This document shows, one piece after another, positions 16,908 to 26,170 of a stretch of 64,000 bases of DNA. The notes under the pieces were generated by a model. The model had not been told where the DNA came from. It saw only the letters and a program-made list of their open reading frames with translations, and ran no database searches. A program made the position numbers and the translations under genes. Origin of the DNA: GCA-002733465 sp039969155 (GTDB lineage: Bacteria > Pseudomonadota > Gammaproteobacteria > Enterobacterales > Kangiellaceae); assembly GCA_039969155.1 (NCBI GenBank), contig JBDVOJ010000129.1, forward strand, positions 1-64,000, in the 5' to 3' direction. Each line of letters begins with the position of its first letter. Position 1 is the stretch's first letter.

Positions 16908-19679
16908 ATGTTAGTAAAAAACCTAAAAATTCAGAGTTATATTGGTGTTATTTTATTGTTTGGAATTACTGCGTGCGGCGGAGGTGGGGGGGGTTCTGAT
17001 CCAGATCCACAACCGCAAAACCGCGCGCCGGTAATTTCTGGCACTCCAGCGGTTGAAGTTCAAGCTGGAGCCAGCTATTCCTTTACACCTCAAGCCAGTG
17101 ACGCAGATGGCGATACGCTCACTTTTAGTATTAGCAACCAACCGAGTTGGACCAGCTTCCAATCAACCACGGGTGAACTTTCAGGAACGCCTGCTGAAAG
17201 TGATGCCGCTGATTATAACGATATCCAAATATCAGTTTCTGATGGCACAGCCAATACTTCATTGGCGGCATTTAGCATTACGGTAGTAGGAACAAAAGTA
17301 GACCTTGAATTGCAGCCTTGGTCCGATTTTGCGCCTAAAGAAAACCCCGAAGAGGACGAAGGGAGTGAAGTAGTCGATGAAACTGTCAATCCGATTGTTG
17401 AAGTTCTTGAAGATGAGGATGGAAAACTAAAAACATGTACAACTGAAGAGGTCGATTTTTTCAAAACTCCTGCAGAATATGTAATGTTCTCTCCGCCAAC
17501 CGATGTCCTATGGCCAGGAGCCCTAGTACAAGGAAAATCACTTAGGGACGGCACCACAGCTGGACAAATTTTGCCGCTCAATATAGATCAACGTACCACA
17601 ATCGACGTTTCTATTCCGGCATGTGCAATTACTAATAACTTTAGAAACGTTCAGCCGACACTTGCCAATGTAAATAGTGCGGTCGCATCGATATTGGCGG
17701 AAGCAGAATCAGAAGGAGCTAATTGCTTACAAGCCAGTGGTAATTTGGAAGTCGAGACTTTCAGAAATGAAAAACAACGTGCGTTAAAAGCAGGTATGTC
17801 TGGTAAATATTTCGGTTTTAGTGCCTCAGCAAGTGGCTCTTCAGACAAAACCAAAACCGAGAATTCTGTAGCTGCAGTTTTCAGAGAAAGCTTATATACC
17901 GTACAAGTTCAAGCTCCACAAACACCTGAAGGTTGGTTCTCCGATGATTTTACTCAGGCCGAATATGATCGCCAAGTCGAGTTAGGCAGAATGGGAAATG
18001 ACAATTTGCCAGCATATGTAGCGACTATTACTTATGGAAGAATATTAACGTCCACCCTCACCTCAACTCACTCTGAAGCTGATATGCAATTTGCCATGGA
18101 ATTTAAGTATCAAAATCCTGCGAGCGGAGTCAGCGGGGACGCAGCGACTCGTTCAAAGGAAATCAGACAAGATTCTAAAATGAGTATCGCGTACAAAGGA
18201 GGGTCGGCCGAAGCAACTGCCGCGATGTTAAAATCTGAAGATTGGACACAGTATTTTGATATTCCCGCCACCGCAACTGATGCAGTACCAATATCCTTCC
18301 AAATAAAAAGTATCAGCGATGATTTGCCTGCGGTAACCCAAGAGCTAACCTCCTACGAGCGGGTTACTTGCTTTGATAAGGTAGCTGATGATGCAACTTT
18401 TATATTCCAAGACAAACAATTTTTTACACCGAGTTTTACCGGAACAGGTCAATTAGTCGCACTAGGTGATGTTGATGGTAATGGAGCCGATGATATTGTT
18501 TGGGCTAATACTGACTCAAATGGTCGAGGAGAGTTTGCGGTTGCTTTTGCTAATGGAGATGGCACATTCCAACCCTTGGTAGAATCAAACAACTCCGTAG
18601 TCAGCGGGCTAACAGGCGAGCTATCTTTGAACATTATTGATATAGATAATGATGGTAGAGAAGACGTGGTGATTAACGTGTTAAAGAACGCTGCAGGAGA
18701 ATCAAACAAAGTATTTGTCTCTTTCTATAAAGGAGAGAGCGACCCTGCTTTCATTCACAATAAAGGGCAAGTTATTTTCGATGGCTCTGGTGCTGATACA
18801 TACACATTACTCACCTATCAACTCGATAATCAACATGGTATTGACTTAGTTTGGAATAATACACCTACTAGCACCGCTCTAAATCGAACTTATGTTTCAC
18901 ATGCTGTTGATATGACTGCCGCGGAGTTTGATTTTGAAAATGATGACCTTTTCATCAATCGTCCATTGTTAGACCGCGCAGGCAACTTCAGTGGCTATGA
19001 GTATGTATTTGTCGGCGATGTTGACGGTGATAACTTTGGTGACCTAATCTTTCAAAATATCGATTCTAATGCCAATAATGTTTATGTCAGTTATGGCAAT
19101 GAAAATGGATTAACTGTGCCATTTAAGTTGAGAAATTTCGGTGGAAACTGGGGAACTTATAGTGCGCTTGTCGGCGACTTAGATGCTGATGGAAAATCGG
19201 ATCTAATTGAACCTAGACAGCGTTCACCATTCAGTAATTTTGGCGCTTATGTTGCTCACGGCAGTTCTAATCGAACCACGCCTTATCAGCAACATAGCTT
19301 TAAGCTCTATAATGATTCCGAGGGACCGGAAACCACTATCAAAGAGCTGCTAGGAGACCCGAGTGCGATAAATCCCGAAATGATATTAGCGGATGTCGAT
19401 GGTAATGGCGGTTCCGACCTGTTAATCAACGATAAAGGAATCGTTGATAGCTTGACTAACAAAATTGGTGTTGGTCTCGCCATTGTTAGCGACACAGGTT
19501 TTAACTTTGCACGTGTAGCACAAGAGCATTTTGCCAAAGAAAACTGGTCACAATACAAATTACTAAAAGGCGATTTTAACTGTGACAAGCGCGATGATGT
19601 TATTTGGATAGATAACGCTGCTAGCAATAGCATCTATGTTGGAGTTTCTCGAGGAGAAGGAGGCGGTTGTTCTAATTAG
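16908..19679 (+). CDS. Lipoprotein with cholesterol-dependent-cytolysin-like core and FG-GAP repeats
   Basis: The protein has 923 residues and is a likely surface-anchored pore-forming protein. The lipobox FGITAC is at Cys23 and is followed by Gly6. Residues ~41-125 are a He_PIG-type Ig domain (FSISNQPSWTSFQSTTGELSGTP) and ~130-170 are acidic. Residues ~185-490 match domains 1-3 of thiol-activated (cholesterol-dependent) cytolysins: DVLWPGALVQGKSL, LYTVQVQAPQTPEGWF, PAYVATITYGRIL (the conserved YGR), a GGSAEA diglycine and PISFQIKSISDD. The C-terminal membrane-binding domain 4 and its Trp-rich undecapeptide are missing; instead ~510-923 are FG-GAP/VCBS repeats (GDVDGNGADDIVW, GDVDGDNFGDLIF, GDLDADGKSDLIE). 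GGGAG precedes the ATG. This architecture is not one I know. A G8 tract lies in codons 27-29. Confidence 0.85.
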   Translation: MLVKNLKIQSYIGVILLFGITACGGGGGGSDPDPQPQNRAPVISGTPAVEVQAGASYSFTPQASDADGDTLTFSISNQPSWTSFQSTTGELSGTPAESDAADYNDIQISVSDGTANTSLAAFSITVVGTKVDLELQPWSDFAPKENPEEDEGSEVVDETVNPIVEVLEDEDGKLKTCTTEEVDFFKTPAEYVMFSPPTDVLWPGALVQGKSLRDGTTAGQILPLNIDQRTTIDVSIPACAITNNFRNVQPTLANVNSAVASILAEAESEGANCLQASGNLEVETFRNEKQRALKAGMSGKYFGFSASASGSSDKTKTENSVAAVFRESLYTVQVQAPQTPEGWFSDDFTQAEYDRQVELGRMGNDNLPAYVATITYGRILTSTLTSTHSEADMQFAMEFKYQNPASGVSGDAATRSKEIRQDSKMSIAYKGGSAEATAAMLKSEDWTQYFDIPATATDAVPISFQIKSISDDLPAVTQELTSYERVTCFDKVADDATFIFQDKQFFTPSFTGTGQLVALGDVDGNGADDIVWANTDSNGRGEFAVAFANGDGTFQPLVESNNSVVSGLTGELSLNIIDIDNDGREDVVINVLKNAAGESNKVFVSFYKGESDPAFIHNKGQVIFDGSGADTYTLLTYQLDNQHGIDLVWNNTPTSTALNRTYVSHAVDMTAAEFDFENDDLFINRPLLDRAGNFSGYEYVFVGDVDGDNFGDLIFQNIDSNANNVYVSYGNENGLTVPFKLRNFGGNWGTYSALVGDLDADGKSDLIEPRQRSPFSNFGAYVAHGSSNRTTPYQQHSFKLYNDSEGPETTIKELLGDPSAINPEMILADVDGNGGSDLLINDKGIVDSLTNKIGVGLAIVSDTGFNFARVAQEHFAKENWSQYKLLKGDFNCDKRDDVIWIDNAASNSIYVGVSRGEGGGCSN
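16986..16993 (+). repeat. G8 homopolymer inside the cytolysin-like gene
   Basis: Eight consecutive G encode part of the Gly spacer just after the lipobox Cys. A change of one base would shift the frame near residue 27 and abolish the protein, so this could be a phase-variation tract. Confidence 0.7.
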
Positions 19680-19700
19680 TCACTGGTTGGTAAACTAGTT

Positions 19701-19743
19701 CGGCCAATAGCGGAAAGGCACACTCCCCTATTGGCCGTTTTTT
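19701..19743 (+). terminator. Intrinsic terminator of the cytolysin-like gene
   Basis: CGGCCAATAG pairs perfectly with CTATTGGCCG across a 17-base loop and is followed by six T, 22 bases after the stop codon. Confidence 0.92.
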
Positions 19744-19898
19744 GTTTCCTCCAATATATTGGTTAATTATCTAAACATTGCTTGCTATCGACAATCCCAT
19801 CATAACGCGGTATATATTAACCAAGCACTGGAACGATTTAATTTGCGTGCTCAGTGTATCAACAAAGCCTTAAAATAAAATAATTAGAGGAACCTTGT

Positions 19899-22800
19899 AT
19901 GAAGGACGATAACTGGCAGAAACTGGAACAAGCCTATCATCATGCAAGTCAATTAGCGCCCAAACAGCTAGCATCATATATTGAACAATTAAAAAATAGT
20001 GAGCCAGAAATCGCTGAAGAATTAGGTGAGTTGCTAGAGCAAAATAGCCAACAAGCGCTAAGACCGAATACCAACAAGAATCAAGTGTCGCCTGATTTAC
20101 CAGAAAACAACCAACAAAAAGAGAGCAACACAGATACCTTGATTGGATCTGAGATCGGGCCCTTCAAGCTCGTAGAAAAAATCGCGGATGGCGGCATGAG
20201 TGCAGTCTACAAAGCGGAGAGGATTAGCCGCGACTTTAAACAACACGCCGCAATAAAAATTGTCACTAAACAATTCCTATCTCCCGACTCTTTAGCCAAT
20301 TTTAATTTCGAACGACGCACTCTAGCTTCGTTCGACCACCCCAACATTGCCAAAGTATTAGATGGCGGCACCACAAAATCAGGGTTACCTTATCTTGCTA
20401 TGGAGTACATTGAAGGCGTTCCGATTGACCAGTTTTGTGTACAGCGAGAATTATCATTACAACAAGTCATAAAGCTATTTATTCAATTAACCGAAGCCGT
20501 CGAATATGCGCACAAACGCCTTGTAGTGCATCGAGATATAAAGCCATCTAACGTATTGGTAACATCAGATGGGCTAGTCAAGTTACTGGATTTTGGAATT
20601 TCTAAATCGATGGAACTCGAACGTCAAAATGATCAGGCGACCACCTTAGGTTCTAGGCCGATGACACCTGCGTTTGCGAGTCCAGAACAAATATCTGGAC
20701 AGCCTATTACCATCGCAACCGACATTTATTCCCTAGGAGTTTTACTCTATAAACTACTAACAAAAAAGATGCCGTATGCTAATACCAGCTCGTTACAACT
20801 CATTTATTCAATCTGTAAAGAGCAACCAAGCAGTCCAAGCCAGACTATCTATTCGACTTGGCAGGAGCAAACGGCCTCCCACAAAACAACAAGACAAAAT
20901 AAGGAAAAGGCGAGCCAAAACATCCTGAAACGATTACATCGTTCTATTAAGGGCGACCTCGATAACATAGTCCTCTATTCTTTAAATAAGAAACCGGAGG
21001 CTCGTTATAATTCGGTAACTGATTTTAGCAACGACCTTAATCGCTACTTGAATGGAGAAGCCGTACTTGCTAGGGGAGATTCTCAGCTATACAAATTAAA
21101 AAAGTGGGTCCTTAGAAACAAAGCGGTTTCAGTACTAGCATTTACCTTATTAGCCTCTTACAGCGGCTTCACAAGCTACTCCATTTGGCAAGCGAACCAA
21201 CTGAGTATTGAAAGTCGAACAGCCCAAACCGTTTCCGACTACCTAGTCAATCTTTTTACCGTTGTAAACATCACAAAACCACAAACTGAAATTAAACCAA
21301 ATAAGGAAATGACCGTGATTGAATTGCTTGATGCAGGAAGAGAATTCATCATGCAAGATCTAAAAGACCAACCTGAAGTTAAAGTAAGGTTACTCAATAG
21401 CATGGCCGATGCTTATCAAGGGATGGGGGACTATAAGAATGCCGAAGCCTTGATAGATGAAACCATTCAACTTCAACAGAGTCTCGACATTTCAGATATA
21501 CAACTCGCTGACTCTTTCAACATATCTGGCTGGAATAAATACTCTTCGGGAAAGTATCGTCAAGCTTTACTGTTATTTAGCAAAGCACTAACACTGGATA
21601 TAGATAAAGCAACTTATTATCAGTCTCTGCAAAACGTCGCCACCGCGCAAACAGCGCTCGCAGAATTTGAAAAAGCTAAACAAAATTATGAAAAAGTTAT
21701 CGAATACAATAACTCGCTACCCAAGCAAAATGAAGCAAAAAATGCCGCAGCGTTACACAATTACGCCATTTTACTGTGGGAATTGGCCGAGTATAAAAAA
21801 GCGAAAGAAATAGAACTCAAAGTATTGGATATATTCATTCGGAACTACGGAGAAAACTCATCTCACGCCTCAGATGCCTATAATTTCTTGGGGACACTTT
21901 CTAAATCAATCGATAACGATATTATCTCAGCACTTGAGTACTACCAAAAATCTCTAGCAATAGACCGCAGTCTCTACCCAGGGCAACATCAATCAATCGG
22001 TTATGGGTTATTGGATATAGGCTCTTTGTATTTTGACTTAAGAGATTATCAGCAAGCACTTAAATCATTTGAAGAGGCTCGGGATATTTTTATCGGCTTG
22101 TTCGGCAAGGATAACCTAGAGGTTGGAAACGCCTTAAATTCTATAGCAGATATCTATTTCGACTTTGGGGAAATTAATAAAGCTAAAAACCTGTACCAAC
22201 AAGCGCTTGATATTTATGACAAGAGTAATCCTGCCATTAATCCTTCAAAGTCAATTGTCATAGAGAACTTGGCTCAATCGAAATTTGAATTATTTGATCG
22301 GCGATCTTCGGTGAAAACGATTGAAACAACTCTCGACAATTTGTTAGGTATTCTCCCACCCAAGCACCCTCAAATTAGAAGTTTACGTTCGACATTAATT
22401 GGCTTCTACTTGAGGATGGACGAAGTTAACTTAGCCAAAGAACGGTTGTCTCAGCTAAATCCTTCACTAGTAAATAAACTCACTGATTTCGAAACATTAA
22501 CCTCCGAAGAAATCTCTCTGGCCATTGCATATTGGCAATCCACAGGTGAACGAGAGAGTGAAAATCGCTATCTAGCCGCCCTCAACGCAAGGTTGCGAAG
22601 TAGAGTTCCAATTAACTTTTCTATTTTGAATAACCTAGTTAATTATGGGGAGAGACTTGTCAATAGTAGAAGAGTTAATGATTTAGAGCCACTTCTCCCT
22701 GAGATGGCTCGATTTCTTGAGGTTTTGAAACTCGAGTCGAGCTTGCTTTCGCTAAAGTACCACCTCTTAGTTTCACAATATCAACTAGATATCGGCAACA

Positions 22801-22919
22801 ATGATGCTGCTCGTAGTGCCAAACAACGAGCGCAAGAAATATCATTGAAGCTAGGGTTCGAGCTTGGCTTTGTTGAGCGACTTATCCAGCAAATAAACGA
22901 AAATAATCCCAACAATTGA
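19899..22919 (+). CDS. Ser/Thr protein kinase with a transmembrane segment and TPR domain
   Basis: The protein has 1006 residues. Residues 1-55 are a helical N-terminal domain often seen in this kinase family. Residues ~88-390 are a Hanks-type kinase: KIADGGMSAVYKA loop, Lys120 in AAIKIV, HRDIKPSNV (211-219), and DFGISK (Asp231). One transmembrane helix follows (~410-428), so the kinase faces the cytoplasm and the TPR repeats (~470-870, for example NAEALIDETIQLQQS, YQQALDIYDKSNP) face the periplasm. GAGGAA precedes the ATG. The gene ends inside the convergent MFS gene (69 bases of overlap). Substrates are unknown; an external signal read by TPRs is inferred from topology. Confidence 0.92.
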   Translation: MKDDNWQKLEQAYHHASQLAPKQLASYIEQLKNSEPEIAEELGELLEQNSQQALRPNTNKNQVSPDLPENNQQKESNTDTLIGSEIGPFKLVEKIADGGMSAVYKAERISRDFKQHAAIKIVTKQFLSPDSLANFNFERRTLASFDHPNIAKVLDGGTTKSGLPYLAMEYIEGVPIDQFCVQRELSLQQVIKLFIQLTEAVEYAHKRLVVHRDIKPSNVLVTSDGLVKLLDFGISKSMELERQNDQATTLGSRPMTPAFASPEQISGQPITIATDIYSLGVLLYKLLTKKMPYANTSSLQLIYSICKEQPSSPSQTIYSTWQEQTASHKTTRQNKEKASQNILKRLHRSIKGDLDNIVLYSLNKKPEARYNSVTDFSNDLNRYLNGEAVLARGDSQLYKLKKWVLRNKAVSVLAFTLLASYSGFTSYSIWQANQLSIESRTAQTVSDYLVNLFTVVNITKPQTEIKPNKEMTVIELLDAGREFIMQDLKDQPEVKVRLLNSMADAYQGMGDYKNAEALIDETIQLQQSLDISDIQLADSFNISGWNKYSSGKYRQALLLFSKALTLDIDKATYYQSLQNVATAQTALAEFEKAKQNYEKVIEYNNSLPKQNEAKNAAALHNYAILLWELAEYKKAKEIELKVLDIFIRNYGENSSHASDAYNFLGTLSKSIDNDIISALEYYQKSLAIDRSLYPGQHQSIGYGLLDIGSLYFDLRDYQQALKSFEEARDIFIGLFGKDNLEVGNALNSIADIYFDFGEINKAKNLYQQALDIYDKSNPAINPSKSIVIENLAQSKFELFDRRSSVKTIETTLDNLLGILPPKHPQIRSLRSTLIGFYLRMDEVNLAKERLSQLNPSLVNKLTDFETLTSEEISLAIAYWQSTGERESENRYLAALNARLRSRVPINFSILNNLVNYGERLVNSRRVNDLEPLLPEMARFLEVLKLESSLLSLKYHLLVSQYQLDIGNNDAARSAKQRAQEISLKLGFELGFVERLIQQINENNPNN

Positions 22920-24134
22920 AATCATTGAAAGTAGTAAGAAGTAGTGTTGAAAACCAATAAACCCGGGATTGGCATCAAGAATACGCCCGGTGACGGACGA
23001 AAAAAAGATATCAGGTGTGTAGCCAACCAAGGAGATCACACCAACAGCTGTACCTGTCACGCCCTGCTTAATTTTTGCTTGTTCAACTAGCGCAAAGTAG
23101 ACCGCCCGCAAGGCGTAAACGGCGATGAATGTCAAAACTATGTTTGCGATTATTAGTATTTGCAGTTGATTACCAAATTCAAACAAACTCATTCCTAGAA
23201 AGCCAAGCCCTGATAAAATAAAAAACAACTTTACCGACTTGCTTGCTTGCCAGCGATCGGCAATTAAACCCGCAATAACAGCCACTAAAGGTCGAGTATA
23301 ACTTGCAATAGAAGTTAACTCCGAAGATTCTAGCTGCGACATTTGCATGACTTGGGTAGCATAAATGCCGTAATTATCTAAAGCTTTAAATCCACAATAG
23401 GCACAAATAATTACCCCTCCTTGCAGCCACACCGATTGCTCTTTAAGCACTTTCAGAATGTTTGTAATACTAGGCCGTTGTTGCTCTTTAGCTGGGAAAG
23501 AAATGTTTTGACGTGGAATAAAAAACCAAACCAACAAGCCTGCTAACATTGTGACGCAACTATAAAAGAGAGCGACTGCTTGCAACCCACTGCGTTTATC
23601 CTGGTAGCTTTCCGCGTCAGGTAACAAAAATAGTGCAAGAATAAAAACCGCAATACTAGCGGTTAAGCTTGCAATTAATCCGCGCCCCCCGTCAAGTAGT
23701 CCAAATGCTAGTCCTTGGGAGTTTGCACCCGCCAGAATGCGAGTTTGTTTGATCATCGCTGACCAGAACAACAAGATACTGGTTAACCCCCAATAGCCGA
23801 ATAGAAAGTACAAAGCTTCAACCTTCGGAATGGTGACAAAATAGAGACCACCAGCTGAAGTTGCTAAAAGAGAAAAAGTCATCAGTTTTCTTGGAGCAAA
23901 TCGATCCGCTAAAACACCACCCGGAAAATAACTCAACATGGCGACTACGCCATAAACAGCAAAAATATCGCCTAACTGAGCATTAGTTAACTGGAAAACT
24001 TCCAACATTGTCGGTCGAAAAAATCGCGGTATATGGAAGGGTAAAGAAAATATAAGCTCGCCAGCGACAACTAGCACTAAAATTAGAGACAGCTTTTTAA
24101 GCGGAATATTAAAAATATTTAAAACCGTAGTCAT
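22851..24134 (-). CDS. Major facilitator superfamily transporter
   Basis: The protein has 427 residues with twelve predicted membrane helices. The loop 2-3 motif A is visible as GGVLADRFAPRKLM (around residues 73-86), and its weaker repeat LIADRWQASKSVK follows helix 8. The pattern of a long first loop (PRFFRPTMLEVFQLTNAQLGDIF) resembles the organophosphate/nitrate-type anion carriers, but no substrate can be assigned. The C-terminal tail overlaps the kinase gene by 69 bases in the opposite direction. It lies downstream of the S8 protease gene on the same strand with a gap of about 136 bases. Confidence 0.85.
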   Translation of the reverse strand: MTTVLNIFNIPLKKLSLILVLVVAGELIFSLPFHIPRFFRPTMLEVFQLTNAQLGDIFAVYGVVAMLSYFPGGVLADRFAPRKLMTFSLLATSAGGLYFVTIPKVEALYFLFGYWGLTSILLFWSAMIKQTRILAGANSQGLAFGLLDGGRGLIASLTASIAVFILALFLLPDAESYQDKRSGLQAVALFYSCVTMLAGLLVWFFIPRQNISFPAKEQQRPSITNILKVLKEQSVWLQGGVIICAYCGFKALDNYGIYATQVMQMSQLESSELTSIASYTRPLVAVIAGLIADRWQASKSVKLFFILSGLGFLGMSLFEFGNQLQILIIANIVLTFIAVYALRAVYFALVEQAKIKQGVTGTAVGVISLVGYTPDIFFSSVTGRILDANPGFIGFQHYFLLLSMISIVGIIFVYLLDKSLNKAKLEP

Positions 24135-24270
24135 AGAATTTCAAGAAAACAACCTAAGTATCATTGCATAAGCATGTCGGCAGGTAAAGTCGTTATCTAC
24201 GGTTTTCCTTAAGAGCCAGTTTCTTGAAAGAGACATAGTTTATCTTAGACTCTTTTAATTTTCTCAATTG

Positions 24271-25755
24271 TCATCTAGAAGCAGGATATAACTCTAGCAA
24301 CCGTTCTCTTGCTTTTGGGTAATCTAAAATTCCGTAGCCATACTCTGCCGGTGTAGCAGGCTCAAATGTTTTGGACTCAACACTCTTAGCCGTTTCTAAT
24401 AAGGCTTGGGAAATCTGCTTTGAACTAGCCCGCGGAAACTCTCTACTCAAATTCGCCACTGCCGCGGCGACAAATACCACCGCATAAGAAGACCCCTCTA
24501 CTTTCTGAAAGCTTGATTTAGTGAACGGTACAGCGACCATCAAGTTCTCACCTCGGGCAAATAAATTCGCCTGATAGTGCTTATTGTTTTTTGAATGACT
24601 TTTTGCGCTTGAGTGTTTTGGGGAACATGAACTCTCTCCGTAACTAGAACTTTCTAATCGACCATTCTTAACACTCAGAGCTCCAACAGTAAGGCTTGTA
24701 AAATCCTCATTTGAAAAATCTAAATTAGCTGGTGAGCGACTCATGTTTTTTTCATCAAATTTTTCTGTTGCGTAGTTACCAGCAGCAAAAACCGGAATGC
24801 TATTTGCGTAAAATAGCAAAGCTATTGGATAACGCCACGAATTTACGCAACCAATTTTGGGGGCTGTCCAAGCGTTAACCACAACATCAACCCGCGGCGC
24901 AAGAAAAAGCCAATTCATACATTGCAATATACTGAAGAAGGTATACTTGGCATTGGGCAAGCCATTGCAAGACAGATATTGAGCGTTTTCCACTAACCTT
25001 TTTTCAGTTGAAGGATTATCGTCTACCGCAAGTAAGCTCAAAATAGCGGTGGCATGTCCAAATGCAGTATCTTTGATTTGATGACTATTTTCTACGGGGT
25101 TGAATTGCAAGACCTTAGCGTTAGCTAAACGACGATGATATTGACTGACGCCTGAGTCTATTATTCCTATTACTGCTTGATCATCTGCTATCGGAGTCGT
25201 GAACTCCATTAAACTATCTTTTGATAGCAACTCATTTTCAGTTTGATTTGGTTCCACGTTAACAAGCAAGCTATTATTGATTGCTATTGGAGTAAAACTC
25301 AACCGCTTCGAGTGATCGATTTGTTTAAGCTTTTCCCGAAATGCTTGTGCGCTTAACTGGTTTAATCGAGTCGCTGTTGTCTGCAAGAAACGCCGACGTT
25401 GTTGTTTGGTAAATTCCCCCCCACTTAACCACTGCTCTGCGGCTTGGGTATCTATCACCATGGGAAACTCAACATATCCTGATGTTGCGTGGAAATCCTC
25501 CAACCTATGCTGGCGAGGCTTAATTAGTTGTTCAAGCGAAATGCAGTTATCAACTTTAGAATCTTGAGCAGGCGACTCTATGCATACCATTTGAGTAAGG
25601 TTTATGTTTTGTGTGAATGCTTTGACTGTTTTAGAATTTTCAGTACTAATTAATTGTAAGTACTCTTCTGTTGTTGCACTTGCAGGTTTAAAAACAATTG
25701 CAGTTGCAAGTAATAATGCGGCATTGCAATATGACTTGATAATAAAGTTCTCCAT
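24271..25755 (-). CDS. Secreted S8-family serine protease, divergent
   Basis: The protein has 494 residues with a signal peptide (cleaved near ...ASATTEE). A subtilisin catalytic domain covers ~190-490. The triad can be read as Asp200 (GIIDSGVSQYH), His234 (AFGHATAI in place of HGTHVAG) and Ser423 (EGSSYAVVFVAAA in place of GTSMASPxVAG), with Asn327 (FAAGNYA) for the oxyanion hole. The ~160 residues before the domain have no recognised fold, with Cys58 and Cys71 able to pair. Motifs are worn but no catalytic residue is missing. It stands divergently from the lipoprotein/subtilisin pair, so the region holds two S8 enzymes of different types. Confidence 0.85.
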   Translation of the reverse strand: MENFIIKSYCNAALLLATAIVFKPASATTEEYLQLISTENSKTVKAFTQNINLTQMVCIESPAQDSKVDNCISLEQLIKPRQHRLEDFHATSGYVEFPMVIDTQAAEQWLSGGEFTKQQRRRFLQTTATRLNQLSAQAFREKLKQIDHSKRLSFTPIAINNSLLVNVEPNQTENELLSKDSLMEFTTPIADDQAVIGIIDSGVSQYHRRLANAKVLQFNPVENSHQIKDTAFGHATAILSLLAVDDNPSTEKRLVENAQYLSCNGLPNAKYTFFSILQCMNWLFLAPRVDVVVNAWTAPKIGCVNSWRYPIALLFYANSIPVFAAGNYATEKFDEKNMSRSPANLDFSNEDFTSLTVGALSVKNGRLESSSYGESSCSPKHSSAKSHSKNNKHYQANLFARGENLMVAVPFTKSSFQKVEGSSYAVVFVAAAVANLSREFPRASSKQISQALLETAKSVESKTFEPATPAEYGYGILDYPKARERLLELYPASR

Positions 25756-26170
25756 ATGAGATAAAAATTACTTAAGTAAAAAATTAATTAAAGCCGAACA
25801 CTTAGAAAAAAATGCCAAAACAACACCGTTACTATACCGCATTCTTCTTCTAAAGGAATAACTATCAGGCTTCGCCAATATTAATGCAACTAATTCAAAA
25901 ATGAGATATTTTTAACGAGTAAAATTTTTTATGAAGTTAGTAAATATTACCATTTAAATTAGATTTTTCTAATGTTAATCTCGACTTCGTTCAAATTGAA
26001 TTCCTCGCCGTGTTGAACACTTTTTATTCTTCGTAGCAATTCGTCTCAGTTGAAGATTATTCTTTATACTTAAAGAAGTTATGCCTGCGAAAATTATCGA
26101 TACTGTTGTTTACTTTTTTATCACACAGAAACAAGCAAACGACTTATGCAAGTACCTCAAAAGGAGATAA
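25756..26170. other. AT-rich divergent intergenic region
   Basis: This gap of about 415 bases lies between the divergent S8 protease (minus) and the lipoprotein/subtilisin pair (plus). It is very AT-rich, with TTTTTA-type runs. A TATACT at 26065-26070 could be a -10, but no fitting -35 is present. No ORF with a ribosome binding site was seen. Confidence 0.35.
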
